A stretch of DNA of 64,000 nt from Barnesiella viscericola DSM 18177. Lineage in GTDB: Bacteria > Bacteroidota > Bacteroidia > Bacteroidales > Barnesiellaceae. The translations under genes were made by a program, and so were the position numbers. Location: contig NZ_CP007034.1 in assembly GCF_000512915.1 (NCBI RefSeq), positions 62,001 through 126,000 of the forward strand, in the 5' to 3' direction. Under the pieces are notes generated by a model. It had not been told where the DNA came from. It did no database searches and saw nothing but the letters and a program-made list of their open reading frames with translations. Positions 36,107 through 47,443 of this stretch are shown in pieces (the stretch's first letter is position 1; every line of letters begins with the position of its first letter).

Positions 36107-37099
36107 ATGGCAAAAGTATTGACAATCGTTATTCCTGCATATAATGTGGAACAATATATTGATCGTTGTTTGAAGAGTGTAACGACTCATGTAGATAGCC
36201 TTGACGATTTGGAGATTATTGTTGTGAATGATGGCTCAAAAGACAATACTCTTGAATTGGCTCAGCGATATGCGGTGAAGTATCCACAAAGTGTTCGTGT
36301 GATAGATAAGCCTAATGGCGGCTGGGGATCGGGAATAAATCGTGGAATTGAGGAGGCTACCGGGAAATATTTGAAGACGCTCGATTCAGACGATTGGTTT
36401 AATACGGCCAATATCGATGCTTTTGTCGCTCTTTTGAAGCAATTGGAGGTAGATATGGTATTGACTTCCTTTTCGGAGGTTGATGCAGATAATCATGTGC
36501 GAGAGAAGAATGTTTCTACGCCGTTGAGTAGTAAAGTGATGTCAATTGATGATTATTTGGTAAAGAATAATTATGAGTTGGGTGCACCAATTCATGCTAT
36601 AGCTTATAGAACTGCCACGTTGAAAAATGCAAATTATAGAGTTTTTGAACGATTTTATGGGGATTTGGATTATATTATTTTACCTTTAATCTATGTGAAA
36701 ACCGTATATCTTTCGCCGTTGAATATCTATCAATATTTCCTTGGAAGAGAAGGACAAAGTGTCTCAATAGCCGGATACAATACACACGTTGATGATTATT
36801 TGACAGTATGTGAGAAAACTGTAACTTTCTGGGAAGAGCATAAAGAAAGTTTTTCAAAACCACTAAGACAGTATGTCCTGAATGCAACTATTGAACGTAT
36901 TAAATGGGCTTATGTATTGTTGTTATCACCTATATATAGTGGGAAGAAATCGGATAGTATTAATAAATTGAAGATATTAGATGCATTAGTAAAGAATGAT
37001 CGACTCCTTTATTCGTTGACCAATAAGATTACTGCCAAAAAAGTAATTCCCTGGATATATTTTTGGAGAAAAACTGGAATCAACTTATTTAATCTGTAA
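36107..37099 (+). CDS. family 2 glycosyltransferase
   Basis: A 330-residue GT-A transferase with LTIVIPAYNVEQYIDRCLKS, NDGSKDN (41-47) and LDSDDWFN (DSDD at 93-96). Between them is KPNGGWGSGINRG, a pattern common in one clade of capsule GT2 enzymes. It directly follows glf and may be the galactofuranosyltransferase, though that rests only on adjacency. Confidence 0.87.
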   Translation: MAKVLTIVIPAYNVEQYIDRCLKSVTTHVDSLDDLEIIVVNDGSKDNTLELAQRYAVKYPQSVRVIDKPNGGWGSGINRGIEEATGKYLKTLDSDDWFNTANIDAFVALLKQLEVDMVLTSFSEVDADNHVREKNVSTPLSSKVMSIDDYLVKNNYELGAPIHAIAYRTATLKNANYRVFERFYGDLDYIILPLIYVKTVYLSPLNIYQYFLGREGQSVSIAGYNTHVDDYLTVCEKTVTFWEEHKESFSKPLRQYVLNATIERIKWAYVLLLSPIYSGKKSDSINKLKILDALVKNDRLLYSLTNKITAKKVIPWIYFWRKTGINLFNL

Positions 37100-37101
37100 G
37101 T

Positions 37102-38292
37102 ATGAATATCTTATTTGTTTATATTACGCCGTTTCATCCCAATAAAGGCGGAATTGGTAGAGTCACTCATGAATTGACCTTGGAGTTGATTCGACGTGGT
37201 TATAAAGTCTATTATCTAATTTATCGGTGTGGAATAACGGTAATGCATGAGTATAATTATCCGGCACCGTTAACCTATCTCCCTTCAGAAGAGTGTTTAT
37301 CCAAAGAAAATATAGAGGCTTATCATCGTTATTTGCGCGAGAATAAGATTGATATAGTCATTAATCAAAGTGGAAATTTCAGTGATTCTCAGTTGTGGGT
37401 AAATACAGGAAACCTTCCAGTAAAAGTGATTTCGGTAATACATACGACACCATGGGTTTCTTATAAACATCTTTGGAAGGAAATATATCCTCTCAGAAAT
37501 AATTCTAAAATAGAGAAATTTAAACGGATTGCTCGTATTCTCTTATATCCTAAGATCAAATATGAATTTAGACGAAGTCGTATAGAACATTATAAAAAGA
37601 TGTTACCAGCTACGGATTATGTATGTACACTTTCAAAAAATTATTTTTCAGATATAGATGAGATTTGTCCAGGATATCGAGAAAAATATCGTGCAATACC
37701 CAATCCTAACTCGTATAGTTCAGAAAAAATTGGCAGCTATCACATAGAAAAGAAAAAGCAAGTATTGTGGGTGGGTCTCTTCTGTACAGAGAAGAATCCC
37801 ACTATGGCGGTCAAGATTTGGAAAAGATTGTATCGTGATTATCCAGAATGGGAGTTTGTTATAGTTGGATATAATAAAAATGGCCATTGGAGGGAGCGAA
37901 TGGAATCTTTAGCCAAGGGAATACCCAATATTCGATTTGTAGGGTATCAAGATCCTTTACCTTATCAGTTAGAATCCAGTATATTCTGTTTGACCAGTTC
38001 TTACGAGGGTTGGGGTATGGTATTGACCGAAGCTATGCAATGTGGGGCTGTGCCGGTGGCATTTAATAGTTTCGCTTCAGTGACAGATATTATTGATGAT
38101 GGAAGAAATGGAGTATTGATAAAACCATTTTCAATCAAACAATATGAAAAAGCATTGAGAGAGTTGATGGACAGCCCAGATTTATTGAATCGAATGTCGA
38201 AGTATGCGCAACAAGATATCAAGCGATATTCGGTCGAAAATGTCGTAGATTTATGGGAAGCGCTATTTAAAGAGTGTCGCATTTTGAAATAG
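37102..38292 (+). CDS. family 4 glycosyltransferase
   Basis: A 396-residue GT-B retaining transferase. It has an N-terminal GGIGRVTHELTLELIRRG loop, a donor-site region with WVGLFCTEKNPTMAVKIW and the E-x7-E motif in SYEGWGMVLTEAMQCG near residue 300. It starts 2 bases after the preceding GT2 stop. Sugar specificity unknown. A gap of 113 AT-rich bases without a gene follows. Confidence 0.87.
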   Translation: MNILFVYITPFHPNKGGIGRVTHELTLELIRRGYKVYYLIYRCGITVMHEYNYPAPLTYLPSEECLSKENIEAYHRYLRENKIDIVINQSGNFSDSQLWVNTGNLPVKVISVIHTTPWVSYKHLWKEIYPLRNNSKIEKFKRIARILLYPKIKYEFRRSRIEHYKKMLPATDYVCTLSKNYFSDIDEICPGYREKYRAIPNPNSYSSEKIGSYHIEKKKQVLWVGLFCTEKNPTMAVKIWKRLYRDYPEWEFVIVGYNKNGHWRERMESLAKGIPNIRFVGYQDPLPYQLESSIFCLTSSYEGWGMVLTEAMQCGAVPVAFNSFASVTDIIDDGRNGVLIKPFSIKQYEKALRELMDSPDLLNRMSKYAQQDIKRYSVENVVDLWEALFKECRILK

Positions 38293-38405
38293 TACTTTTA
38301 TGAAACGGATTCGATATATTAAAAGGTATTGATATTCTTGCTGCTGTAGGATATTTTTTCACAGAGAGAGTTTGGATATATTGATAATTATAGAATCGAG
38401 ATGAT

Positions 38406-39545
38406 ATGAAGCGGTTACTCATTGATGCAAATCCTATTGTTCCGTATTATGTGACAGGTCGGGTTACAGGAATTGGGCGTACGACTTTGGAATTGATTCA
38501 GGCATTGGCTCGAATTCCTAATTTGCCACTTGAGGTTATTTTGTACTCTCAGAACATGAAGGGAATAGGAGGACGTAATACGGGATTACCGTTTAAAAAT
38601 TATCATCTTTATTTGCCTCATCGGGAGAACATAAATCGTCTATTAGCTCGATTCCCCGTAAAAGAGTGGTGGACGGGATATGATTTAATGCATATCACGC
38701 ATAACTTTGAATATGTATATCGGCCGGATAAATGTGTGGTTACATTGCACGATGCCTTATTCATGAAGATTCGGGAGTCGGCTTTTGCCCATGAGAAGAT
38801 GCGACAGATTGTTCCACCATTTATGCACCAGTGCAAGCACATTATTACCTGTTCTGAGGCATCTAAACGAGATATTGTTGAGACCATGAACGTTGCTCCT
38901 GAGAAAATTACGGTGATTTATTGGGGGGTGAAGCATGATATATTTTATCCGCAACTTGATAAGGTTGAGGTATGGAGGAGGATAGGGAGCAAGTTGGGCT
39001 TACATAATCCCTATTTTTTAAGTGTCTCTTGCAATGCCGAACGAAAACGTACCGATGTCTTGGTCAGAAGTTATATGGCTTTGTTGAAGTCTCAATCGGT
39101 TCAGTATGATTTAGTATTGGTGTGGGGGAATCCTCCCCAAACGTTATTGGAGGAGATTCATGCTAATGGATTTGACTCGCGAATTCATTTTCTAAAAAAC
39201 ATATCAGATGAGGATTTGGCCTTGTTGTATAATGGAGCCAAAGCGATGATTTTCCCGTCGTCGTATGAAGGGTTTGGATTGCCGCTTTTGGAGTCAATGG
39301 CTTGTGGAACTCCTGTCGTTACTTGTAAAAACAGCTCCCTTGACGAAATAGCTGGCGAGGCTGCTATTTATTTGGAAGAACCCATTTCGAATAGTTTGTT
39401 AGATATTATGATGCATTTTGAGCAACATGAATTAGAGCTGAACTCTATGATAGAAAAAGGCCTGAAGAGAGCCGCTTTGTTTAATTGGGAAAAAACAGCA
39501 GAAGAGACAGTTCAAGTTTATTCTAAATTACTAAATTTATCATGA
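38406..39545 (+). CDS. family 4 glycosyltransferase
   Basis: A 379-residue GT-B transferase with VTGIGRTTLELIQAL near the N-terminus, DAL/FMKIRES in the linker, and FPSSYEGFGLPLLESMACG as the donor-binding E-x7-E motif near residue 285. The sequence around ITCSEASKRDIVE is typical of mannosyl- or rhamnosyltransferase-like GT4 members; a GDP-linked donor is possible given gmd/fcl, but this is inference. Confidence 0.87.
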   Translation: MKRLLIDANPIVPYYVTGRVTGIGRTTLELIQALARIPNLPLEVILYSQNMKGIGGRNTGLPFKNYHLYLPHRENINRLLARFPVKEWWTGYDLMHITHNFEYVYRPDKCVVTLHDALFMKIRESAFAHEKMRQIVPPFMHQCKHIITCSEASKRDIVETMNVAPEKITVIYWGVKHDIFYPQLDKVEVWRRIGSKLGLHNPYFLSVSCNAERKRTDVLVRSYMALLKSQSVQYDLVLVWGNPPQTLLEEIHANGFDSRIHFLKNISDEDLALLYNGAKAMIFPSSYEGFGLPLLESMACGTPVVTCKNSSLDEIAGEAAIYLEEPISNSLLDIMMHFEQHELELNSMIEKGLKRAALFNWEKTAEETVQVYSKLLNLS

Positions 39546-39580
39546 CAATACCTTGCTCTTAATGAGAAAATTAAGTAGTT

Positions 39581-40681
39581 ATGAAAATAGTCTATTGTAT
39601 TAAATCATTGCATCCTTCTGGTGGAACGGAACGGGTATTGACTACTAAGATGAATTTCTTGGCTGAACATACCGAGTGTTCTGTATATGTAATTTTGCAA
39701 GATGAGCAAGGAGCGCCTTTTTTTCAGCTATCACCAAAGGTCCATAGAATTTCTTTGAGGGTAAAGGGTAAGCGAGATTATCGAATTGCTTTGGAGCAAA
39801 CTCTCATTTCTCTCCGGCCCGATGTGACTGTATGTGTAGGCGGTCAGGAGCTTAGTTTTATCAATGATCTGAAAGATGGTAGTAAGAAAGTTCTGGAATT
39901 CCACTATACGAAGAATTTTTTGGTGAATTTTGTAAAGGGAATCCGGAGGATACCGTTTAAATCATTACATCTATTAAAAGTATGGCTCATACAAAAACGA
40001 TTGGCTCACTATGTAAAGAAGTTTGATTTAGTGGTAGGCTTGACTGCTCGTGATGTTCAGTTATGGGGTAGTCCGGTAAATATGACTTATGTGTATAATC
40101 CGCTCTCCTTTCGTTCAAGTGTGAAATCGACAACTCAAAACAAAGAGATTATATCAGTGGGTAGTTTTACCCCGGCAAAGGGTATGGATTTGTTGGTGGA
40201 GGCTTTTGGTCGCATTGCGCTTCGGTATCCCGATTGGAGATTATCGATATATGGATCCGGTCAAGATTATAATTTATTGAAGGAACTTATCGCACAATAT
40301 CATATAGAATCACAAGTTTCACTTTATGAGCCTGTGCGGAATATAGGCGACAAGATGGTTGAGAGCAGTATATATGCATTCCCCTCTCGTTCTGATGGCT
40401 TTGGATTAGTGCTGACTGAGGCTATGGAATGTGGATTACCTTGTGTCGCATTTGATTGTGAATGTGGACCTAGGGAAATATTGTCACCGGATACAGGTAT
40501 TTTAGTACCTCCTCAAGATATAAACGGGTTTGCCCACGCTCTTGCTCGATTGATGGATAGTGACTCCCTAAGAAAGAATATGGGAGAACGGGCTGCTGAA
40601 GAGGTTTCTCGGTTTTATCCAGAGAATATTATGCCCCGGTGGCTTGAATTGTTTAATAAATTGGTTAAAAATAGTTTATAA
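39581..40681 (+). CDS. family 4 glycosyltransferase
   Basis: A 366-residue GT-B transferase. It has LHPSGGTERVLTTKMNFL at the start, ISVGSFTPAKGMDLLVEAF before the donor site, and SRSDGFGLVLTEAMECG near 270, where the first glutamate of E-x7-E is replaced by Asp. This resembles WbpX/CapM-like enzymes that use UDP-hexoses. Its stop overlaps the start of the polymerase gene by one base (TAATG). Confidence 0.86.
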   Translation: MKIVYCIKSLHPSGGTERVLTTKMNFLAEHTECSVYVILQDEQGAPFFQLSPKVHRISLRVKGKRDYRIALEQTLISLRPDVTVCVGGQELSFINDLKDGSKKVLEFHYTKNFLVNFVKGIRRIPFKSLHLLKVWLIQKRLAHYVKKFDLVVGLTARDVQLWGSPVNMTYVYNPLSFRSSVKSTTQNKEIISVGSFTPAKGMDLLVEAFGRIALRYPDWRLSIYGSGQDYNLLKELIAQYHIESQVSLYEPVRNIGDKMVESSIYAFPSRSDGFGLVLTEAMECGLPCVAFDCECGPREILSPDTGILVPPQDINGFAHALARLMDSDSLRKNMGERAAEEVSRFYPENIMPRWLELFNKLVKNSL

Positions 40682-41973
40682 TGGCAGCTTTATTCTGTTA
40701 TATCTATTTTATAGTATTGACTGTAATAGGCTTTTATTTGGTCTATAAACCTTTTGGTGTTATATCGGCCCCGTTTGACAAGTCCTTGAAGATGCGTTGT
40801 ACGGGTACGGAGTTATTGCTGATATTTATTTTTGCTACTGGGTTGATAGGCTTGATGCCAGTTTTGTCTATTCGCTTGGCTGTTTTGGAAGTCTTGTGCA
40901 TAATTGGTATTTATAAGACACGAAACAAACCAGTATATTCATTTCCGATAATTCTGTTTTTTATATTTATTTTATGGGAAATATGGGGATTATCATATAC
41001 CCCATCATTAGAATTTGGGGTTAGAATGATACTGAAATATATATATCCTCTTTTGTTGGCATTATTTGCTTCGTCGATAGTTCGAGATAAAGAGATTATA
41101 TTGAAATCGGTACTGAGTGCTCGGTGGGTGGCGGCGTTTACGATATTTATCTGGTTCGTCCCAATTCTCCTCCCTTTATTCGCGGGAGTATTCTGGAATA
41201 GAGCGGCTTTGGCTACACACTATATTACGATGAGTATGATTTCATTGGCTTTGTTTTTATACTCCAACAAGAAAACGAAGAATCTGTTTTTTTTCGTAAT
41301 ATTTTCATTACCTTGTTTTATCTGGGTTTTCCGGACTGATATAATGGGATTAGTGGTAGCTTTGTCGGCATTTTCTTTAATAAAATATAGATTGAAAGCT
41401 GTTCCTATCGTAATCTTGTTGGGTGTACTGTCTGTGGCTGCCTTGTTTTATATTCCTAGTATTAAAGCTAAAATGTATATTAATCCCGATGCGGTATCAT
41501 TGAATGATTTCCTTACGGGAAATGTTGATGAAAATAACATCAATACTAGTGGACGAGGCCCTGTATGGGACGATTGCAGAAGTTGGTTTTATGAAGGCCA
41601 TGAGTTAATCGGGTCGGGTACAGGACGAGTACAAAAATATATGTATACAGAAGCTATAGGATGGAGGCGAGGTGGGCAAATTCATAATGATTTCCTTGTC
41701 CTGATGTGTGATAATGGTATTATAGGTTTGTCGTTATATCTTTTATCTGTAGCAGGAATTTTTGTTCATTGTATATATATTTATCATTGTAAAAGATATT
41801 CAACTGTCTTACGTATGTGTGTGTTGGTTGCAGGCTCTTCTCTGTTAGGAGTTGTAGTAACCATGTATAGTGATAATACGTTGAGTTATTCCATGGCGAC
41901 ATTGTCATATCCTTGGAGCCTATATGGTATGGCCTTGGGACTAAAACAGAAAGAAGATTATGAAATACAATAA
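40681..41973 (+). CDS. wzy: Wzy-type O-antigen / capsule polymerase
   Basis: A 430-residue polytopic protein with about 11-12 hydrophobic segments and one large periplasmic loop (about residues 270-330) that contains the WDDCRSWFYEGHELIGSGTG and QIHNDFLVLMCDNG segments, characteristic of the O-antigen ligase/polymerase superfamily. As the only such gene in the locus it is the likely repeat-unit polymerase; a ligase role is less likely because the Wza/Wzc pair points to capsule-type export. Overlaps the next gene by 14 bases. Confidence 0.85.
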   Translation: MAALFCYIYFIVLTVIGFYLVYKPFGVISAPFDKSLKMRCTGTELLLIFIFATGLIGLMPVLSIRLAVLEVLCIIGIYKTRNKPVYSFPIILFFIFILWEIWGLSYTPSLEFGVRMILKYIYPLLLALFASSIVRDKEIILKSVLSARWVAAFTIFIWFVPILLPLFAGVFWNRAALATHYITMSMISLALFLYSNKKTKNLFFFVIFSLPCFIWVFRTDIMGLVVALSAFSLIKYRLKAVPIVILLGVLSVAALFYIPSIKAKMYINPDAVSLNDFLTGNVDENNINTSGRGPVWDDCRSWFYEGHELIGSGTGRVQKYMYTEAIGWRRGGQIHNDFLVLMCDNGIIGLSLYLLSVAGIFVHCIYIYHCKRYSTVLRMCVLVAGSSLLGVVVTMYSDNTLSYSMATLSYPWSLYGMALGLKQKEDYEIQ

Positions 41974-42907
41974 TATTCGTTCCTTTTTTAAAAAAGTAAG
42001 AGAATTTGGGCCCATTCTACCAATTACTAATCTCTTGCTTGTGTATGGAGGAAGATTCTTATCATATAATCTTAAATGTAAGATAGTTTCGTATAGGAAT
42101 CGAATTGTTCAGAAAAAAATTGACAATATTATACATATTCCACAATTAAGTTCAGATAGTATACTCATCTCGGAAGAGAGAAAAGGGAAAATGCCCATAT
42201 GGTATTGCTGGTTACAAGGCGAGGATAAAATGCCCGATATTCCTAAATTGTGTCTACAAAGTATTCGAAAATATTCTAATGGTCACCCGGTCATTCTTTT
42301 GACTTATGAAAATTACAGGCAATATGTAACTTTACCGAAGTTTATAGAGGATTTGTATCTTAAAGGAAAGATAAAAAATGCTCATTTTGCGGATATGTTG
42401 CGGGTTTATTTGTTGGAACAAAATGGAGGCTTATGGCTCGATTCAACCATACTATTGACAAAAGATATACCCGACTATATTTTTTATATGCCTTTCTTTT
42501 CGATAAAGAATAAGGAAAATAATTTATATGTATCAAAGTGCCGATGGTCTGTCTTTTGTTTAGGAGGATTCCCTCATAATGTTATTTATCGAACTGTATC
42601 TAAATGCTTTATTGATTATTTGACTCAACAAGATTGTTTCGTAGATTATTTCATGTTCGATCACTTTATAGACATGGCTTATCAGAGAAGCGAAGTTGTT
42701 AAGCATATGATTGATGAGGTCCCGTATAATAATGAAAATGTGCATAGGCTCGCTCCTTTGTTGTGTAAAAAGTTTGACGGAATTCAGTTTCAAGAATTAA
42801 CAAAAGATACATTCTTGTTTAAATTGAATTGGCGTAGATATACCCAAGAAGAGTTAAATCAAGATGCTGATAATTATTATTACTTTCTGAAAAATAAATT
42901 TCTATGA
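41960..42907 (+). CDS. capsular polysaccharide synthesis protein (GT32-like)
   Basis: A 315-residue protein with MPIWYCWLQGEDKMPDIPKL and NAHFADMLRVYLLEQNGGLW followed by LDST (158-163 region), matching the Caps_synth/GT32-like family found in pneumococcal and Bacteroides capsule loci. The DXD of GT32 is here Asp-Ser-Thr, as is common in this subgroup. It overlaps the polymerase gene by 14 bases. Donor unknown. Confidence 0.82.
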   Translation: MKYNNIRSFFKKVREFGPILPITNLLLVYGGRFLSYNLKCKIVSYRNRIVQKKIDNIIHIPQLSSDSILISEERKGKMPIWYCWLQGEDKMPDIPKLCLQSIRKYSNGHPVILLTYENYRQYVTLPKFIEDLYLKGKIKNAHFADMLRVYLLEQNGGLWLDSTILLTKDIPDYIFYMPFFSIKNKENNLYVSKCRWSVFCLGGFPHNVIYRTVSKCFIDYLTQQDCFVDYFMFDHFIDMAYQRSEVVKHMIDEVPYNNENVHRLAPLLCKKFDGIQFQELTKDTFLFKLNWRRYTQEELNQDADNYYYFLKNKFL

Positions 42908-42928
42908 TGATTTAGGAGATATAAACCT

Positions 42929-43807
42929 ATGATTTCTATTGTTATTCCATTATATAATAAAGAAAAGCAGATCGCTTATACATTACAATCTGTCCTCAAT
43001 CAAACTTTCCAAGACTTTGAAGTTGTGATTGTCGATGATGGTTCTACCGATGGAAGTGTAGCTGAAGTAGAAAAATTCGAGGATCAACGTTTCCGAGTGG
43101 TTCATCAGCAAAATGCCGGAGTTTCGGCTGCTCGGAATCGAGGAATTGATGAGGCCACAGGTGAATTGATTGCCTTTCTTGATGCTGATGATGAGTGGAA
43201 GCCAGAATACTTGGCTACACAGAATCACCTTTATCAAAAGTATCCCGATTGCAGAGTCTATGCTTGCAATTATGAATTTCGAGATCTAGATGGAAAAATG
43301 ATGCAGACAATTATTCATAAGTTGCCCTTTACAAGTGAAGATGGCATACTCTCTAACTACTTTGAGGTAGCCTCTTGTTCACATCCACCCCTGTGGACCT
43401 CTGCTGTGATGGTAAAAAAACAGGCAATACAGGCAATAGGAGGATTCCCGGTAGGAATTAGATCGGGGGAGGACCTGTTGACTTGGGCAAGATTGGTGGT
43501 AAGAGGTCAGATTGCCTATTCAAAACGTGTCCAGGCTGTTTATCGTCAAGGTTATAGCAATCCTCGGCTACCGGAAGAGCAGGATTTTGTAGGAGAGCAG
43601 TTAGAGAAACTGTTTAGGGAGTCCCCATCAACCAGAGGCTTGAAAGATTATGTGGCATTTTGGTATAAGATGCGGATGTGCCGTTGTTTGGCTCATCGAA
43701 TGTGGGGAAAAGCAGGGAAGGCTTTTATTAAGTCTTTAAGATATAATCTCCTACAAGGAAAAATATACATGTCCGTTGTCAAATATACGTTAATAGGGCT
43801 AAAATGA
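42929..43807 (+). CDS. family 2 glycosyltransferase
   Basis: A 292-residue GT-A transferase with ISIVIPLYNKEKQIAYTLQS, VDDGSTDGS (35-43) and LDADDEWKPEY (DADD at 85-88). GEDLLTWARLV near residue 190 is the family's catalytic ED region. It overlaps the next gene by 4 bases (ATGA), so it is coupled to the putative KDN transferase. Confidence 0.88.
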   Translation: MISIVIPLYNKEKQIAYTLQSVLNQTFQDFEVVIVDDGSTDGSVAEVEKFEDQRFRVVHQQNAGVSAARNRGIDEATGELIAFLDADDEWKPEYLATQNHLYQKYPDCRVYACNYEFRDLDGKMMQTIIHKLPFTSEDGILSNYFEVASCSHPPLWTSAVMVKKQAIQAIGGFPVGIRSGEDLLTWARLVVRGQIAYSKRVQAVYRQGYSNPRLPEEQDFVGEQLEKLFRESPSTRGLKDYVAFWYKMRMCRCLAHRMWGKAGKAFIKSLRYNLLQGKIYMSVVKYTLIGLK

Positions 43808-45027
43808 AAATACTTTTTTTTGACTATTGGCTTAAAGGAATAGCTAATTTTAATCGATTGATGCCTGAATTACGCCGCCAGTGCCCCGACGCTGAGGTGA
43901 AAATGTTACATGTCGGGTCATGGAAAGAGCCACAAGAGGCTGTTGTCAATGAGCATGAGGGGTTTATCAGTTATGATATATCTTATTACAAGACGTGGTC
44001 TTTATATAAGGTCTTAAAGAAGGAGAGACCTGATGTATTGATTATGCTTAATATTTATTACTTGTGTGATAAAGCTCTAATCGTTTTTTGCAAACGTCTG
44101 GGAATAAAAACTGTCTATTTGGCTCATGGTAAATTTTCAACGATTGCTGATGATGGATTAAATCATTTCTTGAAACAAGACCTTAAAAAGAATTTTATTT
44201 CAAAAATTCGTCGGGATACAATTAATACTCTTCTTAATTATTTTCTTTCAACTTGGTTGTCGCATCGGCCAATACGTTTTGTGACGTCGATGGTTGCCAT
44301 GGTTCATGATCCAGCATCGATGACATTAAACTCTATGTATACCGATGAACTTGATACGGATCTTAAGTTGGTATATTATGAGAGTGATAAACAAGTACTG
44401 ATTGAGAAGAGGAAATTTCCCGATAAACATATTTATGTAGTAGGTAATCCCGAATTAGATTCTTTTGTAAACACTCCGCTTATTCCTCGATTAGATTTTT
44501 TGTCTCGGATTGGATTGTCGGATAAGCCTTATTTACTGTATTTAGATGATGGCTATGTGCAAGCCAGGCTGATGGATAAAGAAACTTGGCATATCCATCT
44601 ATCTGAAATTGCCGAGATCGTGAAAAAGGCTGATATGCAGTTTGTAATTAAATTACATCCTCGTACTCCATTGTCTGAGCATGTTCAGTTTTTTTCAAAG
44701 GAACATATTATTCCTTTTGGGAAAGAAGTGGATTTTAAGAGTCTTATCGCGCATAGTGAAACGGTTACATCTTTCGTGTCGACTACTATATCGTTCGCAC
44801 TTTTGCTAGGTAAAAGGGTGATTTCTCCTAGATGGGGTTCGACGTCAACGGTGGGAAGGCCTTATCCTGAGAGTGTTATCCATTATAGTGAAGACCCTGA
44901 AGATTTTGCAGAGTGGTTAGTCAATAAAAAGCCTTGTAATACATCTGGTGATTATGTGGAGAAAAATCTTGGTTTATTAGATGGTAAGGCTATCCCTCGT
45001 ATTATTAATCGAATTTTAAATGTTTAG
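43804..45027 (+). CDS. GT-B-like protein with sialyltransferase motifs; candidate KDN transferase
   Basis: A 407-residue protein I do not recognise by full-length similarity. It has two motifs shared by bacterial sialyltransferases of GT38, GT52 and GT80: D/E-D/E-G as LYLDDG (248-250) and HP in VIKLHPRTP (285-286), followed by a Ser/Thr-rich SFVSTTIS (323-330) where those enzymes bind the CMP phosphate. It is immediately upstream of the three genes proposed to make CMP-KDN, so transfer of KDN is the best guess. CDP-glycerol glycerophosphotransferases also have an HP motif and remain an alternative. Confidence 0.55.
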   Translation: MKILFFDYWLKGIANFNRLMPELRRQCPDAEVKMLHVGSWKEPQEAVVNEHEGFISYDISYYKTWSLYKVLKKERPDVLIMLNIYYLCDKALIVFCKRLGIKTVYLAHGKFSTIADDGLNHFLKQDLKKNFISKIRRDTINTLLNYFLSTWLSHRPIRFVTSMVAMVHDPASMTLNSMYTDELDTDLKLVYYESDKQVLIEKRKFPDKHIYVVGNPELDSFVNTPLIPRLDFLSRIGLSDKPYLLYLDDGYVQARLMDKETWHIHLSEIAEIVKKADMQFVIKLHPRTPLSEHVQFFSKEHIIPFGKEVDFKSLIAHSETVTSFVSTTISFALLLGKRVISPRWGSTSTVGRPYPESVIHYSEDPEDFAEWLVNKKPCNTSGDYVEKNLGLLDGKAIPRIINRILNV

Positions 45028-45031
45028 TTAT

Positions 45032-45784
45032 ATGGTATCATTCATTATACAGGCAAGAAGCGGATCTACCCGATTGCCTAATAAAATTCTTCTGCCTTTT
45101 TATAAGGACAAATGTATTCTTGATTTAATGATTGAGAAATTGTCTTCTATTACAAATACAAATGTCTTGGTGGCAACGACTTTGAATAGTCGTGATGATA
45201 GGATTGTTCATGTCGCTGAAAAACATAATGTTAAATGCTTTCGTGGTGAAGAGTCTGATGTATTGGAGAGATTTATATCTGCTGCAGAGCAAAATAATAT
45301 AAATAAGATAATAAGAGTTTGTTCTGATAATCCATTTTTGGACGTTGAATCGATACAGGAATTGCTCGGAACTATTCAAAAGAACCCCTCTGCCGAATAT
45401 ATAAGTTTTGATATAAATGGGACACCTTCGATAAAAACTCACTATGGATTTTGGACTGAGTATGTAACACTTGATGCTCTTAGGAAAGTTAGAGATTTAA
45501 CAAGCGAGCCTGTATATCATGAACATGTTACAAATTATATATATTCTCATCCCGATAAATTTGATATTGTATGGATTAGGAGTTCTGCATCTAAATTAAT
45601 AGAAGGCATTCCTGTACGGTTAACAATTGATACAGAGGTAGATTTCGCGAATGCACAGAAAATTTATTCTGATTTTGAACAGATGGGAATAAAACATACC
45701 ATACAAGGTATAGTGAACTATTTATCGAATCAACCATCTATTATTTCTAAGATGAAAGTAGAAATTGAAAAAAATTCAAAGTAA
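45032..45784 (+). CDS. SpsF-like CMP-sugar cytidylyltransferase, probable CMP-KDN synthetase
   Basis: About 250 residues, beginning MVSFIIQARSGSTRLPNKIL, the CTP-binding signature of the CMP-NeuA/KdsB/SpsF family, with RVCSDNPFLDVESI (conserved acidic metal ligand) and LTIDTEVDFANAQKIYSDF near the C-terminus. I choose the ATG at 45032 because it starts at the conserved strand; the upstream ATG (45020) overlaps the preceding gene by 8 bases and adds four residues. It activates a keto-acid sugar to its CMP form. With the two next genes it matches the KDN cluster of B. thetaiotaomicron (BT1713-BT1715). Confidence 0.8.
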   Translation: MVSFIIQARSGSTRLPNKILLPFYKDKCILDLMIEKLSSITNTNVLVATTLNSRDDRIVHVAEKHNVKCFRGEESDVLERFISAAEQNNINKIIRVCSDNPFLDVESIQELLGTIQKNPSAEYISFDINGTPSIKTHYGFWTEYVTLDALRKVRDLTSEPVYHEHVTNYIYSHPDKFDIVWIRSSASKLIEGIPVRLTIDTEVDFANAQKIYSDFEQMGIKHTIQGIVNYLSNQPSIISKMKVEIEKNSK

Positions 45785-45785
45785 A

Positions 45786-47361
<1,576 letters not shown>

Positions 47362-47365
47362 TAAA

Positions 47366-47443
47366 GATGCTCCAGAGTACGTAAGAGAGTTTATCGAGAA
47401 AATATTGAAGGTAAATACTATAAATGAGTATAATAAAAAATAA
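47366..47443 (+). pseudogene. possible 3' relic of a second KdsC-like gene
   Basis: In the gap after the phosphatase, an open frame without its own start (different from the phosphatase frame) reads DAPEYVREFIEKILKVN before a stop at 47441-47443. VREFIEKIL resembles the FREFVEKIL tail of the neighbouring phosphatase. It may be the end of a lost paralogue, but the match is short and could be chance. Confidence 0.25.

Noticed and set aside
38293-38405. Small gene between two GT4 genes
   Set aside because: Only a ten-codon frame follows the ATG at 38300; no support for a product.
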